DNA of 64,000 nucleotides from Bradyrhizobium sp. Gha (lineage in GTDB: Bacteria > Pseudomonadota > Alphaproteobacteria > Rhizobiales > Xanthobacteraceae): contig NZ_FOQM01000003.1 of the NCBI RefSeq assembly GCF_900113735.1, positions 62,001-126,000 of the forward strand, in the 5' to 3' direction. The notes beneath the pieces were generated by a model. The model saw nothing but the letters and a program-made list of their open reading frames with translations, did not search any database and was not told the DNA's origin. Shown piece by piece: positions 26,527-35,214 of the stretch (positions are counted from its first letter, which is position 1; each line of letters starts with the position of its first letter). The position numbers and the translations under genes were made by a program.

Positions 26527-26910
26527 ATGACGCTGATACGATACGGCGCGGCCGGCGGCACCGGCACCGGCGGCCAGCACCTTCCCTTTGCCCGCGCGGT
26601 GCAGGCCGATGGCTGGCTCTACGTCTCCGGACAGACGCCGATGGAGAACGGCGAGGTGATCGAGGGCGGCATCATCCCGCAATCGCACAAGGCGATCAGC
26701 AACCTGCTCGCCATCCTGGCTGAAGCTGGCTATGAGCCCAAGGATGTGGTGCGCTGTGGCGTCTGGCTGGATGATCCCAGAGACTTTCAAAGCTTCAACA
26801 AGGTCTTCGCCGAATATTTCGGCGCCCATCCGCCGGCGCGGGCCTGCGTGGTGTCGAGCATGGTGGTGGATTGCAAGGTGGAGATCGACTGCGTCGCCTA
26901 TCGCAAGTGA
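26527..26910 (+). CDS. RidA/YjgF family protein
   Basis: A 127-residue protein of the RidA fold. Members with the conserved Arg (in PPARACVVSSMV) and acidic residue (CKVEIDCVAY) deaminate reactive enamine/imine intermediates formed from amino acids; both residues are present. Its position 40 bases after D-aminoacylase suggests it clears 2-aminoacrylate-like products formed when D-amino acids are catabolised. ATG 26527 follows an AGGA site. Last gene of the IclR-linked unit. Confidence 0.87.
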   Translation: MTLIRYGAAGGTGTGGQHLPFARAVQADGWLYVSGQTPMENGEVIEGGIIPQSHKAISNLLAILAEAGYEPKDVVRCGVWLDDPRDFQSFNKVFAEYFGAHPPARACVVSSMVVDCKVEIDCVAYRK

Positions 26911-26921
26911 GGCGCCTTGGA

Positions 26922-26944
26922 CGTCGGGGCCGTCAGCCCCGACG
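26922..26944. terminator. hairpin between convergent RidA and TonB-receptor genes
   Basis: Perfect 9-bp stem CGTCGGGGC / GCCCCGACG with loop CGTCA, located between stop codons 26910 (+) and 26961 (-). No T tract on either side, so it may serve both genes weakly. Confidence 0.5.
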
Positions 26945-26960
26945 CACGCATGACGCACAG

Positions 26961-29216
26961 CTAGAACCGCTGCGATATTCCGACATAGAATCCGCGCCGC
27001 GGTCCGTATTGCGGGGCGAACACGCCGATGCCGGAGCCGTCGCGGATCTGGTAAATCGTGTCGAATACATTGACCACGTCGAACCGCAGCGTCGTCGGCT
27101 TGTTCGGTGCGACGATGTTGAAGTCGTGCGACAGGCCGAGATTCACCTGGGTGTAGCCGGGCAGATGATCGGTGTTGGCAAAGCCCGAGCGCAGGCCGCT
27201 GCCATACACCATCGACACGCTGTAACGCGTGCCCTCCCAGAGATAGGAGGCGCCGGCCGACCCCGACAGCATCTGCGCGTGGTCGGTGTAGATGTAATGG
27301 CCTGCGATATAGGCGAGCTCGTCTGCGCCGAACAGATACTGGTTCGAGACCACGTTGCTCGCGATCTGCTTGGCCCAGGCGAGATTGGCGTAGGCGCTGA
27401 AATTGCCGTTCTTGTAGGTCGATTTCAGCTCGACCCCGACATTCTCGCCGCGATCGTAGTTGAAGCCGCTCAGCACATAGGCCGCGCCGAACTGGCCGTC
27501 GTCGAGCAGGTCGCGCGCCTTCTTGTAATAGGCGTCGGCGCCGACTTCGAGACCGGGGATCGGATACACCTTCTGCATCACCCCGACGTCGAACACATGC
27601 GAGCGTTCGGGGAGCACCGGGCTGTTCTGCCCGACCTCCGGCGTTTGCGTGTTGACAGGCGCGCCGGGCGGCGTCACCAGCGCGAGATTGACCGGTGCGG
27701 CGATCACCTGCGAGGGCGGAGTGAAGTTGCGCGCATAGCCAGCGTGGAATGTGGTGCCGTCGAACGGCTTCCAGGTCAGGCTGACGCGCGGGCTGAGCTG
27801 GTTCGCATCGACATATTGCACCATCTGGTCGAAGCGCAGGCCGGCATTCAGCGTGAGATTGTTGGTGATCTTCCACTCGTCCTGGACGTAGGTCCCGATC
27901 AGCCAGCCGGTCTTGGCGCTGGAATCGAACACCGAGAACGGCGCGTCGATCGTCGCCCCTGTCGGGTCCAACGGCAGCACCGTGGTCCCGCTGTTCACCA
28001 GCGTTCGCTCCGCGCTCACCGACAGGCCGAAACGCAGCGTATGCGCGTAGCCGATGCGCCATGAGGTGTCCTGCTGGAGGCCGTTGACCACGCTCTGGCG
28101 ATAGACGTCGGAGGAGACGCCGTTGAAGACGAGATCGCCGATCGGATCGGGATGGAAGTGCAGCAGGCTGGTGCGGTTGAAGTAGGATGTCTGCGTGTCG
28201 AACTCGCCGTTCGAGGTCTGGTAGGAGACGACGTTGAACTGGTTGAACTCGTTCTGGTGCTCGTTGAGCCGGGACGAGTCGAAATTCGAAACGCCGAACG
28301 CCGTGTTGACAGGCGTCTGGCCGGGATTGTTCGGAATCTGGAACGTCGCGTTCGACACGCCGCTCATGAAGGTGAGCCGGCTGGTCGGGTCGATCATCGT
28401 CGAGAGATAGAGAAAGCCCTTCTCCTGGTTGGTCCGGTCGTGAATCGCGTTGACCGACGGCGTCGGGTTTTCGATGCCGAGATTGTTCTGGAGAAAGCGC
28501 CCCGACAGGAAATACTGCGTCTGGCCGACCGTCCCGCCATATTCCACATTGGTCGAGATGGTGCCGTTGCTGCCGCCGTAGACGCCGACGACGCCGGAAT
28601 TGTTGAAGGCGTCGGCCTTGGTCGTGATGTCCAGCACGCCGGCGGTGCGCTGGCCATATTGCGCGGGCAGCGCGCCGGTGAGCAGGCTGAGGCTGCCGAC
28701 GATGCCGGTGTCGAGGATCTGCCCGAACGCGCCAACGCCGTCGGGAAGCATGACGCCGTTGATGCGGTATTGCAGATTGGCGTGCTCGTTGCGGATATGC
28801 AAATCGCCGCTCGCTGCCGAATCCTGCGTGACCCCGGGGAATTGCAGCAGCACCTTGTCCAGCGAGGCATTGCTGCCCTGGGGCAGCGCCTCGATCGCCT
28901 GGCGCGTGAGCGTGTGGGCCGTGGCCCCGCCAGGCGGAAGAATGGATTGGCGCGCCGCATCCAGCCGTTCGCCCGGTCCCTCGACGGCCGCCGGCGCTTC
29001 TCTCTGCGAACGCGCCGGCGTCGTCGGTTGTCGCTTGCTGGCGACGACGCGAGCTTTCGGGCGGCGCGGTGCCGGCGCCTGCTTGGGCGCCTCGACTTCG
29101 ACGCTGGGCAGTGTCGTGGCCGCGTCCGGGGTTTGCGCCATGGCGCTGCCGCCGAGATAGAACAGCGTGAATGCGGCGAGGCTCGGGCCTGCCAAGATTG
29201 CTTTTGAAGACAGCAT
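26961..29216 (-). CDS. TonB-dependent outer-membrane receptor
   Basis: A 751-residue receptor with signal peptide (MLSSKAILAGPSLAAFTLFY...AMAQ), a Pro/Arg/Lys-rich linker typical of bradyrhizobial receptors, a TonB-box-like LPSVEVEAP, a plug domain (about 105-220, VLLQFPGVTQDSAASGD, RINGVMLPDG), a 22-strand barrel and terminal Phe (SQRF). It imports a metal, metallophore or cofactor using TonB energy. The DUF2946 gene upstream and the palindrome at 29806 point to metal control; zinc is my leading guess, copper or cobalt next. ATG 29216 is chosen; the frame extends 20 codons upstream. Few Asp/His-rich loops are visible, so substrate is open. Confidence 0.88.
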   Translation of the reverse strand: MLSSKAILAGPSLAAFTLFYLGGSAMAQTPDAATTLPSVEVEAPKQAPAPRRPKARVVASKRQPTTPARSQREAPAAVEGPGERLDAARQSILPPGGATAHTLTRQAIEALPQGSNASLDKVLLQFPGVTQDSAASGDLHIRNEHANLQYRINGVMLPDGVGAFGQILDTGIVGSLSLLTGALPAQYGQRTAGVLDITTKADAFNNSGVVGVYGGSNGTISTNVEYGGTVGQTQYFLSGRFLQNNLGIENPTPSVNAIHDRTNQEKGFLYLSTMIDPTSRLTFMSGVSNATFQIPNNPGQTPVNTAFGVSNFDSSRLNEHQNEFNQFNVVSYQTSNGEFDTQTSYFNRTSLLHFHPDPIGDLVFNGVSSDVYRQSVVNGLQQDTSWRIGYAHTLRFGLSVSAERTLVNSGTTVLPLDPTGATIDAPFSVFDSSAKTGWLIGTYVQDEWKITNNLTLNAGLRFDQMVQYVDANQLSPRVSLTWKPFDGTTFHAGYARNFTPPSQVIAAPVNLALVTPPGAPVNTQTPEVGQNSPVLPERSHVFDVGVMQKVYPIPGLEVGADAYYKKARDLLDDGQFGAAYVLSGFNYDRGENVGVELKSTYKNGNFSAYANLAWAKQIASNVVSNQYLFGADELAYIAGHYIYTDHAQMLSGSAGASYLWEGTRYSVSMVYGSGLRSGFANTDHLPGYTQVNLGLSHDFNIVAPNKPTTLRFDVVNVFDTIYQIRDGSGIGVFAPQYGPRRGFYVGISQRF

Positions 29217-29363
29217 TGTCCTGATTTCCGATGGCGTGCCGCCGCAGCTCTCTTGTCGAGGCTTTGCCAGCGGCACGCGTCGTCGACATGCGACGGATCA
29301 TGATAGCCCAGCGGAATCGGCGTGAGGTGCGGCCGATGCCGAAGGCAGCTCAAGTGACGGAGA

Positions 29364-29765
29364 TCAGGAGGCGGGCGGGGCGCGCGGCTGGAACGCAGAG
29401 CCGGCCGATTCCAGATGGAGGAATTCGGCATCGGTGGTGCGGTAGAGCAGCTCGACCGCCTGCGGCAAATGCAGCAGAGGCGGTGTCGCGAACACGACCG
29501 TGCCAGCCATCGCAACGAGGGCGCAGATCGCGCAATTGTCCTCGCCTGGCTGCTCGCGATCGTGATTGGTCGGAGATTGCTTGTTCTGGACCGCCGCGCT
29601 ATCGGGCGAGGCGATGCTTTTGGCGCTGTCCGTGAGCTGCGACTGCGCAAGCGGCGCAGCCCGCGCAAACCAGTGGCTGTGACCGAAGGTCAGCGCGAAC
29701 TGCACCAGCATCGCGAACATCGCGAGCCGGGCGCCGTGCCTGATATTCGACCGGAACCACTTCAT
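29364..29765 (-). CDS. DUF2946 family protein
   Basis: A 133-residue protein with an N-terminal hydrophobic helix (LAMFAMLVQFALTFGHSHW) and, near residue 80, the family signature ENCAICALVAMAG with its CxxC-type Cys pair, ahead of a second hydrophobic stretch (TVVFATPPLLHL). DUF2946 proteins commonly precede TonB receptor or copper genes and are presumed periplasmic metal-associated proteins. Here the TonB receptor follows 147 bases downstream on the same strand. I chose ATG 29765 (MKWFRSN); 20 upstream codons in frame look non-coding. Confidence 0.75.
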   Translation of the reverse strand: MKWFRSNIRHGARLAMFAMLVQFALTFGHSHWFARAAPLAQSQLTDSAKSIASPDSAAVQNKQSPTNHDREQPGEDNCAICALVAMAGTVVFATPPLLHLPQAVELLYRTTDAEFLHLESAGSAFQPRAPPAS

Positions 29766-29805
29766 CCAAATGCACCCCACACCGCGAGACGCCGACCGAG
29801 ACGTC

Positions 29806-29828
29806 GCGATGTAATATTGTAACATCGC
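29806..29828 (-). promoter_or_regulatory. 23-bp interrupted palindrome, Zur-box-like, upstream of DUF2946/TonB receptor
   Basis: GCGATGT (29806-29812) faces ACATCGC (29822-29828) around an AT-rich centre AATATTGTA; 9 of 11 base pairs across the dyad match. On the coding strand the core reads GTTACAATATTAC, similar in outline to alphaproteobacterial Zur boxes (GTTATA-N-TATAAC type). It lies 41 bases before ATG 29765, where a metal-responsive repressor would bind. Confidence 0.55.
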
Positions 29829-29960
29829 AGTATCGGTGAGAGGATGTCAACCGCGAGAGGATCGGTGCGAGCAGTCGGCCCGCTCGATGTGGCGTTCGGG
29901 CAACTAAGCGGACGACGGATTAGAAGTCGAAACGAGTTCGACCAACAGCGACGCTCTCTC

Positions 29961-30115
29961 CGTTCCCTCCCCCCTTGTGGGGGAGGGGCAGGGAGGGGGG
30001 TACCACAGGGGGACTCTCTCCGTGGCGTACCCACACGCAATTCATCGCTTGTAACCGGCACCTTTTTCTGAGCCACCCCTCTCCCTAGCCCTCCCCCACA
30101 AGGGGGGAGGGAACG
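29961..30115. repeat. intergenic inverted repeat (type E, ~155 bp)
   Basis: Left arm 29961-30000 begins CGTTCCCTCCCCCCTTGTGG and right arm 30074-30115 ends AAGGGGGGAGGGAACG; they are reverse complements over about 40 bases, with a ~73-base centre. Type A (10731) shares the CTTGTGGGAGAGGG / CTCCCACAAG core, so A and E are members of one family. Confidence 0.75.
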
Positions 30116-30158
30116 CACCTTCATCGCGGGCGAGGCTCATCCCACCACGCTCGAAAGC

Positions 30159-32222
30159 TCACCGCCCCTCACGCACCCAGGTCGCAGCAAACGCGCCGAG
30201 CAGCAGCAGCAGTCCGATCAGGCCGGCGAAAATCGGCAGCACGCCGACGCCCTTGACGACGCTGGCGTCGCGCATGCGCACGCCCATCCAGCCGTCACCG
30301 GAAAAGACGCTGGTCGAGCGGACCGGGACGATGCGCGGCAGCTCGACGCTGCCGCCATCCGCGATCCGCACGGAATTGCCGCCGGTCGCCTGCGTCAGCG
30401 GCTTCAGGGTTTCGGTGGTGGAGGTGACTTCCGAAAACTCCTTCGGATTGGTCGGGCCGACATTGATCAGCGCCTTCAGCGTGCCGTCGGTGGCCTGCCA
30501 CAGGCCGAGCTCATTGGCCGGCAGGCTGGCGCGCCACTCGCCGGGATCGCCGGGAGAGAGCGTCAGATCATGCGAGACACCGGAAGGTGAGGTCACGCTC
30601 ACCGGCTGCACGCTGTCGGCCATGGTCTGGCGCACCACGACGAGATCCTTGCCCCGCACCTGCAAGCGCAGCGCCTCTTCATCGAGGTCCGGCTGCTTCA
30701 TCAGCCAGTGCGACATCCGCCTGAGCAGGTCGAGATGCGGACCGCCGCCCTCATAGCCGCGCGCCCACAGCCAGATGTGATCGGACAGCAACAGCGCGAC
30801 GCGGCCCTCGCCGAAGCGCGACAGGAACAGCAGCGGCTTGCCGTCCGCGCCCGTCATGACGGGCGGATTGACCGAGTTGCGGGTCTCGACGGTGCGGAAG
30901 AAACGGCTCCAGTGCGGCGGCTCGAACGCCGAGCCCTCGAGGCCGCGTGTGACCGGATGGCGTTTTCCGATGTCGGAGAGATGCGCATAGAACGGCTTCT
31001 CGGTGACGCCGACCGGTTCGGCCGGCAGCACAGCGTCGAGCGGCGTGCGCCAGATGCTGGTGTTGGAGGCATAGTCGGGACCGGCCGAGACCAGCACGGC
31101 GCCCCCCGAGCGCACATAGCGCGCGATGTTGTCGAAATAGGCGATTGGAAGCACGCCCTGGCGGGCGTAGCGATCGAAGATGATCAGCTGGAATTCGTTG
31201 ATGTGCTGCTGGAACAGCTCGCGGGTGGGAAACGCGATCAGCGAGAGCTCGTTGATCGGCGTGCCGTCCTGCTTCTCCGGTGGACGCAGGATGGTGAAAT
31301 GCACGAGGTCGACGCTGGCGTCGGACTTCAACAGGTTGCGCCAGGTGCGTTCGCCGGAATGCGGCTCGCCAGACACCAGCAGCACGCGCAGCTTGTCGCG
31401 CACGCCGTCAATGGAGACGACGGCCCGATTGTTCACGGGCGTCAGCTCGCGTTCGAGCGGCGAGGCCTCGATCTCGACGATGTTGGGACCGGCATGCTTG
31501 ATCTCGACGTCGACGCTGGCGCTCTGGCCACTCGCGAGCGCGCGCTCGTTGATGACCTCGCCGTCGCGGCGAACCGTGACCTTGGCGCGCTCGCCGGTGA
31601 CGCCCTGGTCGTCGAGCTTGTAGGTGATGGTCTGGTTCTGGCCGACGATGCCGAAGCGCGGTGCCGCCGTGATCGCGATGCGGCGATCGCGTTCGCCTTT
31701 CTGTCCGGTGATCAGCGCCTGCACCGGCGCCTGGAAGCCGAGCGCGGCGGCATTGGCCGGGATGTCGTGAACGCGGCCGTCGGTGATCAGGAACGCGCCG
31801 GCGACGCGGTCGACCGGAACGTCCGACAATGCCGAGGCAAGCGCGCCGAACAGCTTGGTTCCGTCGGTCTCGCCGTCGGCCTGTCCGGCATCGACGACGC
31901 GCACTTCAAGCCCCTTGATCTTCTTCAGGCTGTCGACCAGCTCCTCCTGCGCCTTCGCGGCTTCCTGGTTGCGCTTGCCGAAATTCTGGCTCGGGCTCTT
32001 GTCGACCACGACGGCGGCGACCGACGTCAGCGGGTCGCGGTCCTCGCGCGTGAACGAGGGATTGGCGAGCGCCAGCAGGAACAGCGCCAGCGCAGCCACG
32101 CGCACCGCCGCGCCGCGCGCCCGCGCGAGCAGCAGCACGGCTGCGACGGCGACGATCGCGGCGAGCGCGATCCACAGCACGATCGCGGGGACAAGCGGCG
32201 TGAAAGCTATGCCGTAGTTCAT
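30159..32222 (-). CDS. membrane protein with vWA-like and glutamine-amidotransferase-like domains
   Basis: A 687-residue protein. Two N-terminal membrane helices (about 8-32 and 38-52) precede a domain with VVVDKSPSQNFG, that is D74-x-S76-x-S78 as in a vWA metal site, and later AFLITDGRVHD. The middle (about 290-500) has a class-I amidotransferase-like flavodoxin fold (LRVLLVSGEPHSGERTWRNLL, GGAVLVSAGPDYAS) without a clear Cys-His-Glu triad. A C-terminal helix (GVLPIFAGLIGLLLLLGAFAA) completes the anchor. It is the last gene of the MoxR operon, 178 bases after the DUF4159 gene with a repeat between. Function in envelope maintenance is presumed, not shown. Confidence 0.72.
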   Translation of the reverse strand: MNYGIAFTPLVPAIVLWIALAAIVAVAAVLLLARARGAAVRVAALALFLLALANPSFTREDRDPLTSVAAVVVDKSPSQNFGKRNQEAAKAQEELVDSLKKIKGLEVRVVDAGQADGETDGTKLFGALASALSDVPVDRVAGAFLITDGRVHDIPANAAALGFQAPVQALITGQKGERDRRIAITAAPRFGIVGQNQTITYKLDDQGVTGERAKVTVRRDGEVINERALASGQSASVDVEIKHAGPNIVEIEASPLERELTPVNNRAVVSIDGVRDKLRVLLVSGEPHSGERTWRNLLKSDASVDLVHFTILRPPEKQDGTPINELSLIAFPTRELFQQHINEFQLIIFDRYARQGVLPIAYFDNIARYVRSGGAVLVSAGPDYASNTSIWRTPLDAVLPAEPVGVTEKPFYAHLSDIGKRHPVTRGLEGSAFEPPHWSRFFRTVETRNSVNPPVMTGADGKPLLFLSRFGEGRVALLLSDHIWLWARGYEGGGPHLDLLRRMSHWLMKQPDLDEEALRLQVRGKDLVVVRQTMADSVQPVSVTSPSGVSHDLTLSPGDPGEWRASLPANELGLWQATDGTLKALINVGPTNPKEFSEVTSTTETLKPLTQATGGNSVRIADGGSVELPRIVPVRSTSVFSGDGWMGVRMRDASVVKGVGVLPIFAGLIGLLLLLGAFAATWVREGR

Positions 32223-32242
32223 GACGTCACTCTCTCGGCATC

Positions 32243-32362
32243 GTCATGGCCGGGCATAGCGGTGCAAAGGACGGCGTCGCTTCGCTCACCCATGTCCCGG
32301 CCAACCACGCCTTTCCAGTCGGCGCGGAGACCGTGGATGCCCGGGACGAGCCCGGGCATGAC
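32243..32362. repeat. intergenic inverted repeat (type F, ~120 bp)
   Basis: Outer arms GTCATGGCCGGGCATAGC (32243-32260) and CCCGGGCATGAC (32351-32362) are near-perfect reverse complements, with the further pair CATGTCCCGGCC / GCCCGGGACGAG inside. It lies inside the MoxR operon, between the last two genes. Confidence 0.7.
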
Positions 32363-32400
32363 GGCTTCAGTTCGGCGCACACCGAGTCTCAATACCGACA

Positions 32401-35214
32401 TCATTGCCCCAGCCGTTCGATCAGGGCCGGTGCGTGCACTTGGTCGGCCTTGTAGTTGCCGGTCAGCGTGTACATCACGATGTTGACGCCGGCGCGGTAG
32501 GCGAATTCGCGCTGCCGCGGTTCGCCGGGCGTGAGCGGCAGCATCGGCTGGCCGTCGGGACGGAGTGCCCAGGCGCCCGCGAGGTCGTTTGAGGTGATGA
32601 TGATCGGCGAGACGCCGTCGCCGCCGCGCGCGGGCCGCTGCGCGTTCTCGTCATCGTCGTCGCGCGGCAGCGCCTCGACCCAGGTCTGGCCGGTGTTGAA
32701 GCGGCCGGGGAAGTCGCGCAGCAGATAGAACGTCTTGGTCAGCACGTGCTCGCGCGGCACCGGCTCGAGCTCGGGCACGTCCAGCGAGGACAGGAGCTCG
32801 CGCAGGGTCTGCATGCCCGGCGTCTGCGACGCACCGTTGTCGCCAGGCGGCGCCTCGACCGCATCGCGGGTGTCGAAGATCACGGTGCCACCTTGCTTCA
32901 TATAGGCGTCGATCTTGTTGATGGCGTCCTGCGGTGGCTTCGGTGCGCCCGGAACGATCGGCCAGTAGATCAGCGGGAAGAAAGCGAGCTCGTCATGCGC
33001 CGGATCGACGCCGACGGGATCGCCGGCCTCCAGCGCGGTGCGCTGCGCCAGGAACAGCGTCAGACCGGTCAGGCCGGCCTTGACGATTGAATCGATGTCG
33101 GCATTGCCTGTCACGACATAAGCAAGGCGCGTCTGCGAGGTCGACTTCATCGCGAATTCGTCAGACGCGCTGTCGGCGCGCGACGGCGTCGGCGCAAGCA
33201 CCGCGATGCCCGTCAGCAACAGCCCGAGCAGGATCATTGCTGGCGCAGCGCGACGGCGCAGCAGCGCGGCGAGGCCACCGCCGAGCAACGCGACGATGAT
33301 GGCATCCAGCAGAAACAGCGCGAGCGAGCTCGACAGCAACCAGCCGCGCAGGTCCCGCGGTTCGGCATTGGTATAGGTCGCGTGCCGGGCGCGCAGGGGC
33401 GCGGTGTTGAGGGCGGCGATGCGGTCGGCGGCAGCGAGCGTATTCACGGCGAGCGGTCCTTCTGCCGGTCCGTAGAAGCCGGGCGGATGGTCCGGCGTGG
33501 CGCGGTCGCGATAATCAGCCGTCAGCGGCTTGGCGGTGGCGGCCGGTGGCCCGAACGCGCCGAAGCCGTCGAGCAAATGCAGCGGCGCCAGCGTCTCGGT
33601 GCTGCCCTCAGCGGCAACGCCGGCGCCGGGCTTTGAGGTGTAGCCGGACATGTCGACGATGCGCCTGAGCATCTCGACGAAGGTGCCGGACATCGGCAGA
33701 TCCGACCAGCGCATGTCGGCGCTGACATGGAACAGGCTGACGATGCCCTTGCCGCGATGCTCGCCGGTGACGAGGGGCGTGCCGTCTTCGAGCGAGGCCC
33801 AGCTCTTGGTCGCGAGCACCGCATCGGGCTCGGCCAGCACCTGCCGGCTCACGGTGACGTCCTTCGGCACGGCGACGCCGGCGAACGGACCATCGGCCGT
33901 GAAGGAGGCCAGATGCTGCGGCTTCTCCCAGGTCAGGCTGCCGCCGAGCGTGCGGCCGCCCTTGCGCAGCTTGACCGGAACGAGATCGTCCTCGGCTTGG
34001 GCGAGCCGGGGACCTGCGAACCGCACCAGCACGCCGCCCTGGTCGATCCAGGCGTTGAGGCGATCGCGCAATTCGGGCGCAACGGTGCCGACGTCGGCCA
34101 GGATGATCATCGGCAGCTTCTGATCGAGGAATTGGCTGATGCCCTGCTGCGGCGCGCCCTTGTCGGCGAGTCGCACGTCCGCGAACGGCGCCAGTGCACG
34201 CGTCAGGTAGAAGGTCGGCGCAAGCAGCGGCTGCGCTGTTTCGCTGGTCGAACCCGAGACGATGCCGATGGCGCGGCGGCGCCAGCGCTTGTCGAGCAGC
34301 TGCACCGCGCCGGCCGAACGCTCGCCTGAGATTTCGAGCCTGGAGATGTCGTTGCGCAGCTCCACGGGCAGGTCGAACGCGGCTTCGGTCTCCTTGTCCT
34401 GTAGTCCGAAGCTGAAGCGCGCCTCGCCGATCGGCGAGCCCTTCTGGTCGAGGGCCCGCACGGTGCCGGCGAGAATGCCGCTGTCGGTGCGCAGCACCTT
34501 CACCGTCATCTTCGCGGCCGCGTTTTCCGCCGCGACCAGCGCCAGCGGGGAGGAGGTGCCGCCTTCGAACACCGTCAAGCTGCGCTCCCCCAAGGTCTTG
34601 CCGAGTCCAGCCACGAACTCCTCGCCGCGGCCAGTGTCGACGCCATCGGACAGCCAGGCGATCTCGCAATCGCCGGTTGCATTCAGGAAACGATCAATGG
34701 CGGTAAGGGTTTCGACGCGCTCGATCGAATAGGGCTTTGGCACGATCTGCCGCAGCGCAACGCGTGCCGCACCCGCCGGCGTCAGCTTGATGTCGCGGTT
34801 CGGCTCGGACAGCGGCACCAGTGCAATGGCGCGGCGGTCATTGTCGGCGTTCGCGATCAGCTCGTCGGCGGCCTTGATTCTGGTGTCCCAGCTCGATGCG
34901 GCGCTCCAGCCGTCGTCGAGCATGATCATCAGCGGCGCCTTGCTGGCGGCGAGGCCGGTCTGCGGATTCCAGATCGGGCCGGCGGCGGCAAAGATCACCA
35001 GCGCTGCTGCGAGCAGCCGCAGCGCGGTCAGCCACCACGGCGTCCGCGCGGGCGTCTCTTCCCGTGGCGCGACGTCGAACAGCAGGCGGGTCGGCGGAAA
35101 CTCGATGCGGCGCGGCCGCGGCGGCATCACACGCAGCAGCCACCACAGCACCGGCAGGCTGACAAGGCCGATCAGGAGCAGCGGTTCGGTGAAGGCGAGC
35201 GGCAATCCCATCAT
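32401..35214 (-). CDS. DUF4159 domain protein with BatA-like N-terminus
   Basis: A 937-residue membrane protein. The N-terminal ~80 residues follow the aerotolerance-regulator BatA pattern (EPLLLIGLVSLPVLWWLLRVMPP, then RLLFDVAPREE TP). A vWA-like segment (LMIMLDDGWSAAS) has a degenerate metal motif. Two further membrane helices lie near 625-680, and the C-terminal DUF4159 domain (about 700-930) carries FPLIYWPIVPGA and GGTVIFDTRDA, a flavodoxin-like fold. Start ATG 35214 overlaps the DUF58 stop by ATGA. It is third in a MoxR operon conserved in alphaproteobacteria; members are thought to work with MoxR ATPases in folding or activation at the envelope. Confidence 0.8.
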   Translation of the reverse strand: MMGLPLAFTEPLLLIGLVSLPVLWWLLRVMPPRPRRIEFPPTRLLFDVAPREETPARTPWWLTALRLLAAALVIFAAAGPIWNPQTGLAASKAPLMIMLDDGWSAASSWDTRIKAADELIANADNDRRAIALVPLSEPNRDIKLTPAGAARVALRQIVPKPYSIERVETLTAIDRFLNATGDCEIAWLSDGVDTGRGEEFVAGLGKTLGERSLTVFEGGTSSPLALVAAENAAAKMTVKVLRTDSGILAGTVRALDQKGSPIGEARFSFGLQDKETEAAFDLPVELRNDISRLEISGERSAGAVQLLDKRWRRRAIGIVSGSTSETAQPLLAPTFYLTRALAPFADVRLADKGAPQQGISQFLDQKLPMIILADVGTVAPELRDRLNAWIDQGGVLVRFAGPRLAQAEDDLVPVKLRKGGRTLGGSLTWEKPQHLASFTADGPFAGVAVPKDVTVSRQVLAEPDAVLATKSWASLEDGTPLVTGEHRGKGIVSLFHVSADMRWSDLPMSGTFVEMLRRIVDMSGYTSKPGAGVAAEGSTETLAPLHLLDGFGAFGPPAATAKPLTADYRDRATPDHPPGFYGPAEGPLAVNTLAAADRIAALNTAPLRARHATYTNAEPRDLRGWLLSSSLALFLLDAIIVALLGGGLAALLRRRAAPAMILLGLLLTGIAVLAPTPSRADSASDEFAMKSTSQTRLAYVVTGNADIDSIVKAGLTGLTLFLAQRTALEAGDPVGVDPAHDELAFFPLIYWPIVPGAPKPPQDAINKIDAYMKQGGTVIFDTRDAVEAPPGDNGASQTPGMQTLRELLSSLDVPELEPVPREHVLTKTFYLLRDFPGRFNTGQTWVEALPRDDDDENAQRPARGGDGVSPIIITSNDLAGAWALRPDGQPMLPLTPGEPRQREFAYRAGVNIVMYTLTGNYKADQVHAPALIERLGQ

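Larger units (their letters stand above)
29766..30158. other. 393-base spacer: operator-like palindrome and inverted repeat
   Basis: No coding potential I can support. It holds the start region of the DUF2946 gene with the palindrome at 29806-29828 and the type E inverted repeat at 29961-30115, close to the end of the membrane-protein gene that stops at 30159. Confidence 0.55.

Noticed and set aside
26500..29301. Very long minus-strand frame overlapping RidA and the TonB receptor
   Set aside because: Shadow frame with Arg-rich low-information product; the receptor frame explains the conserved motifs.
30708..32486. 592-residue plus-strand frame antisense to the vWA-like membrane protein
   Set aside because: Shadow frame; no domain and no ribosome site.
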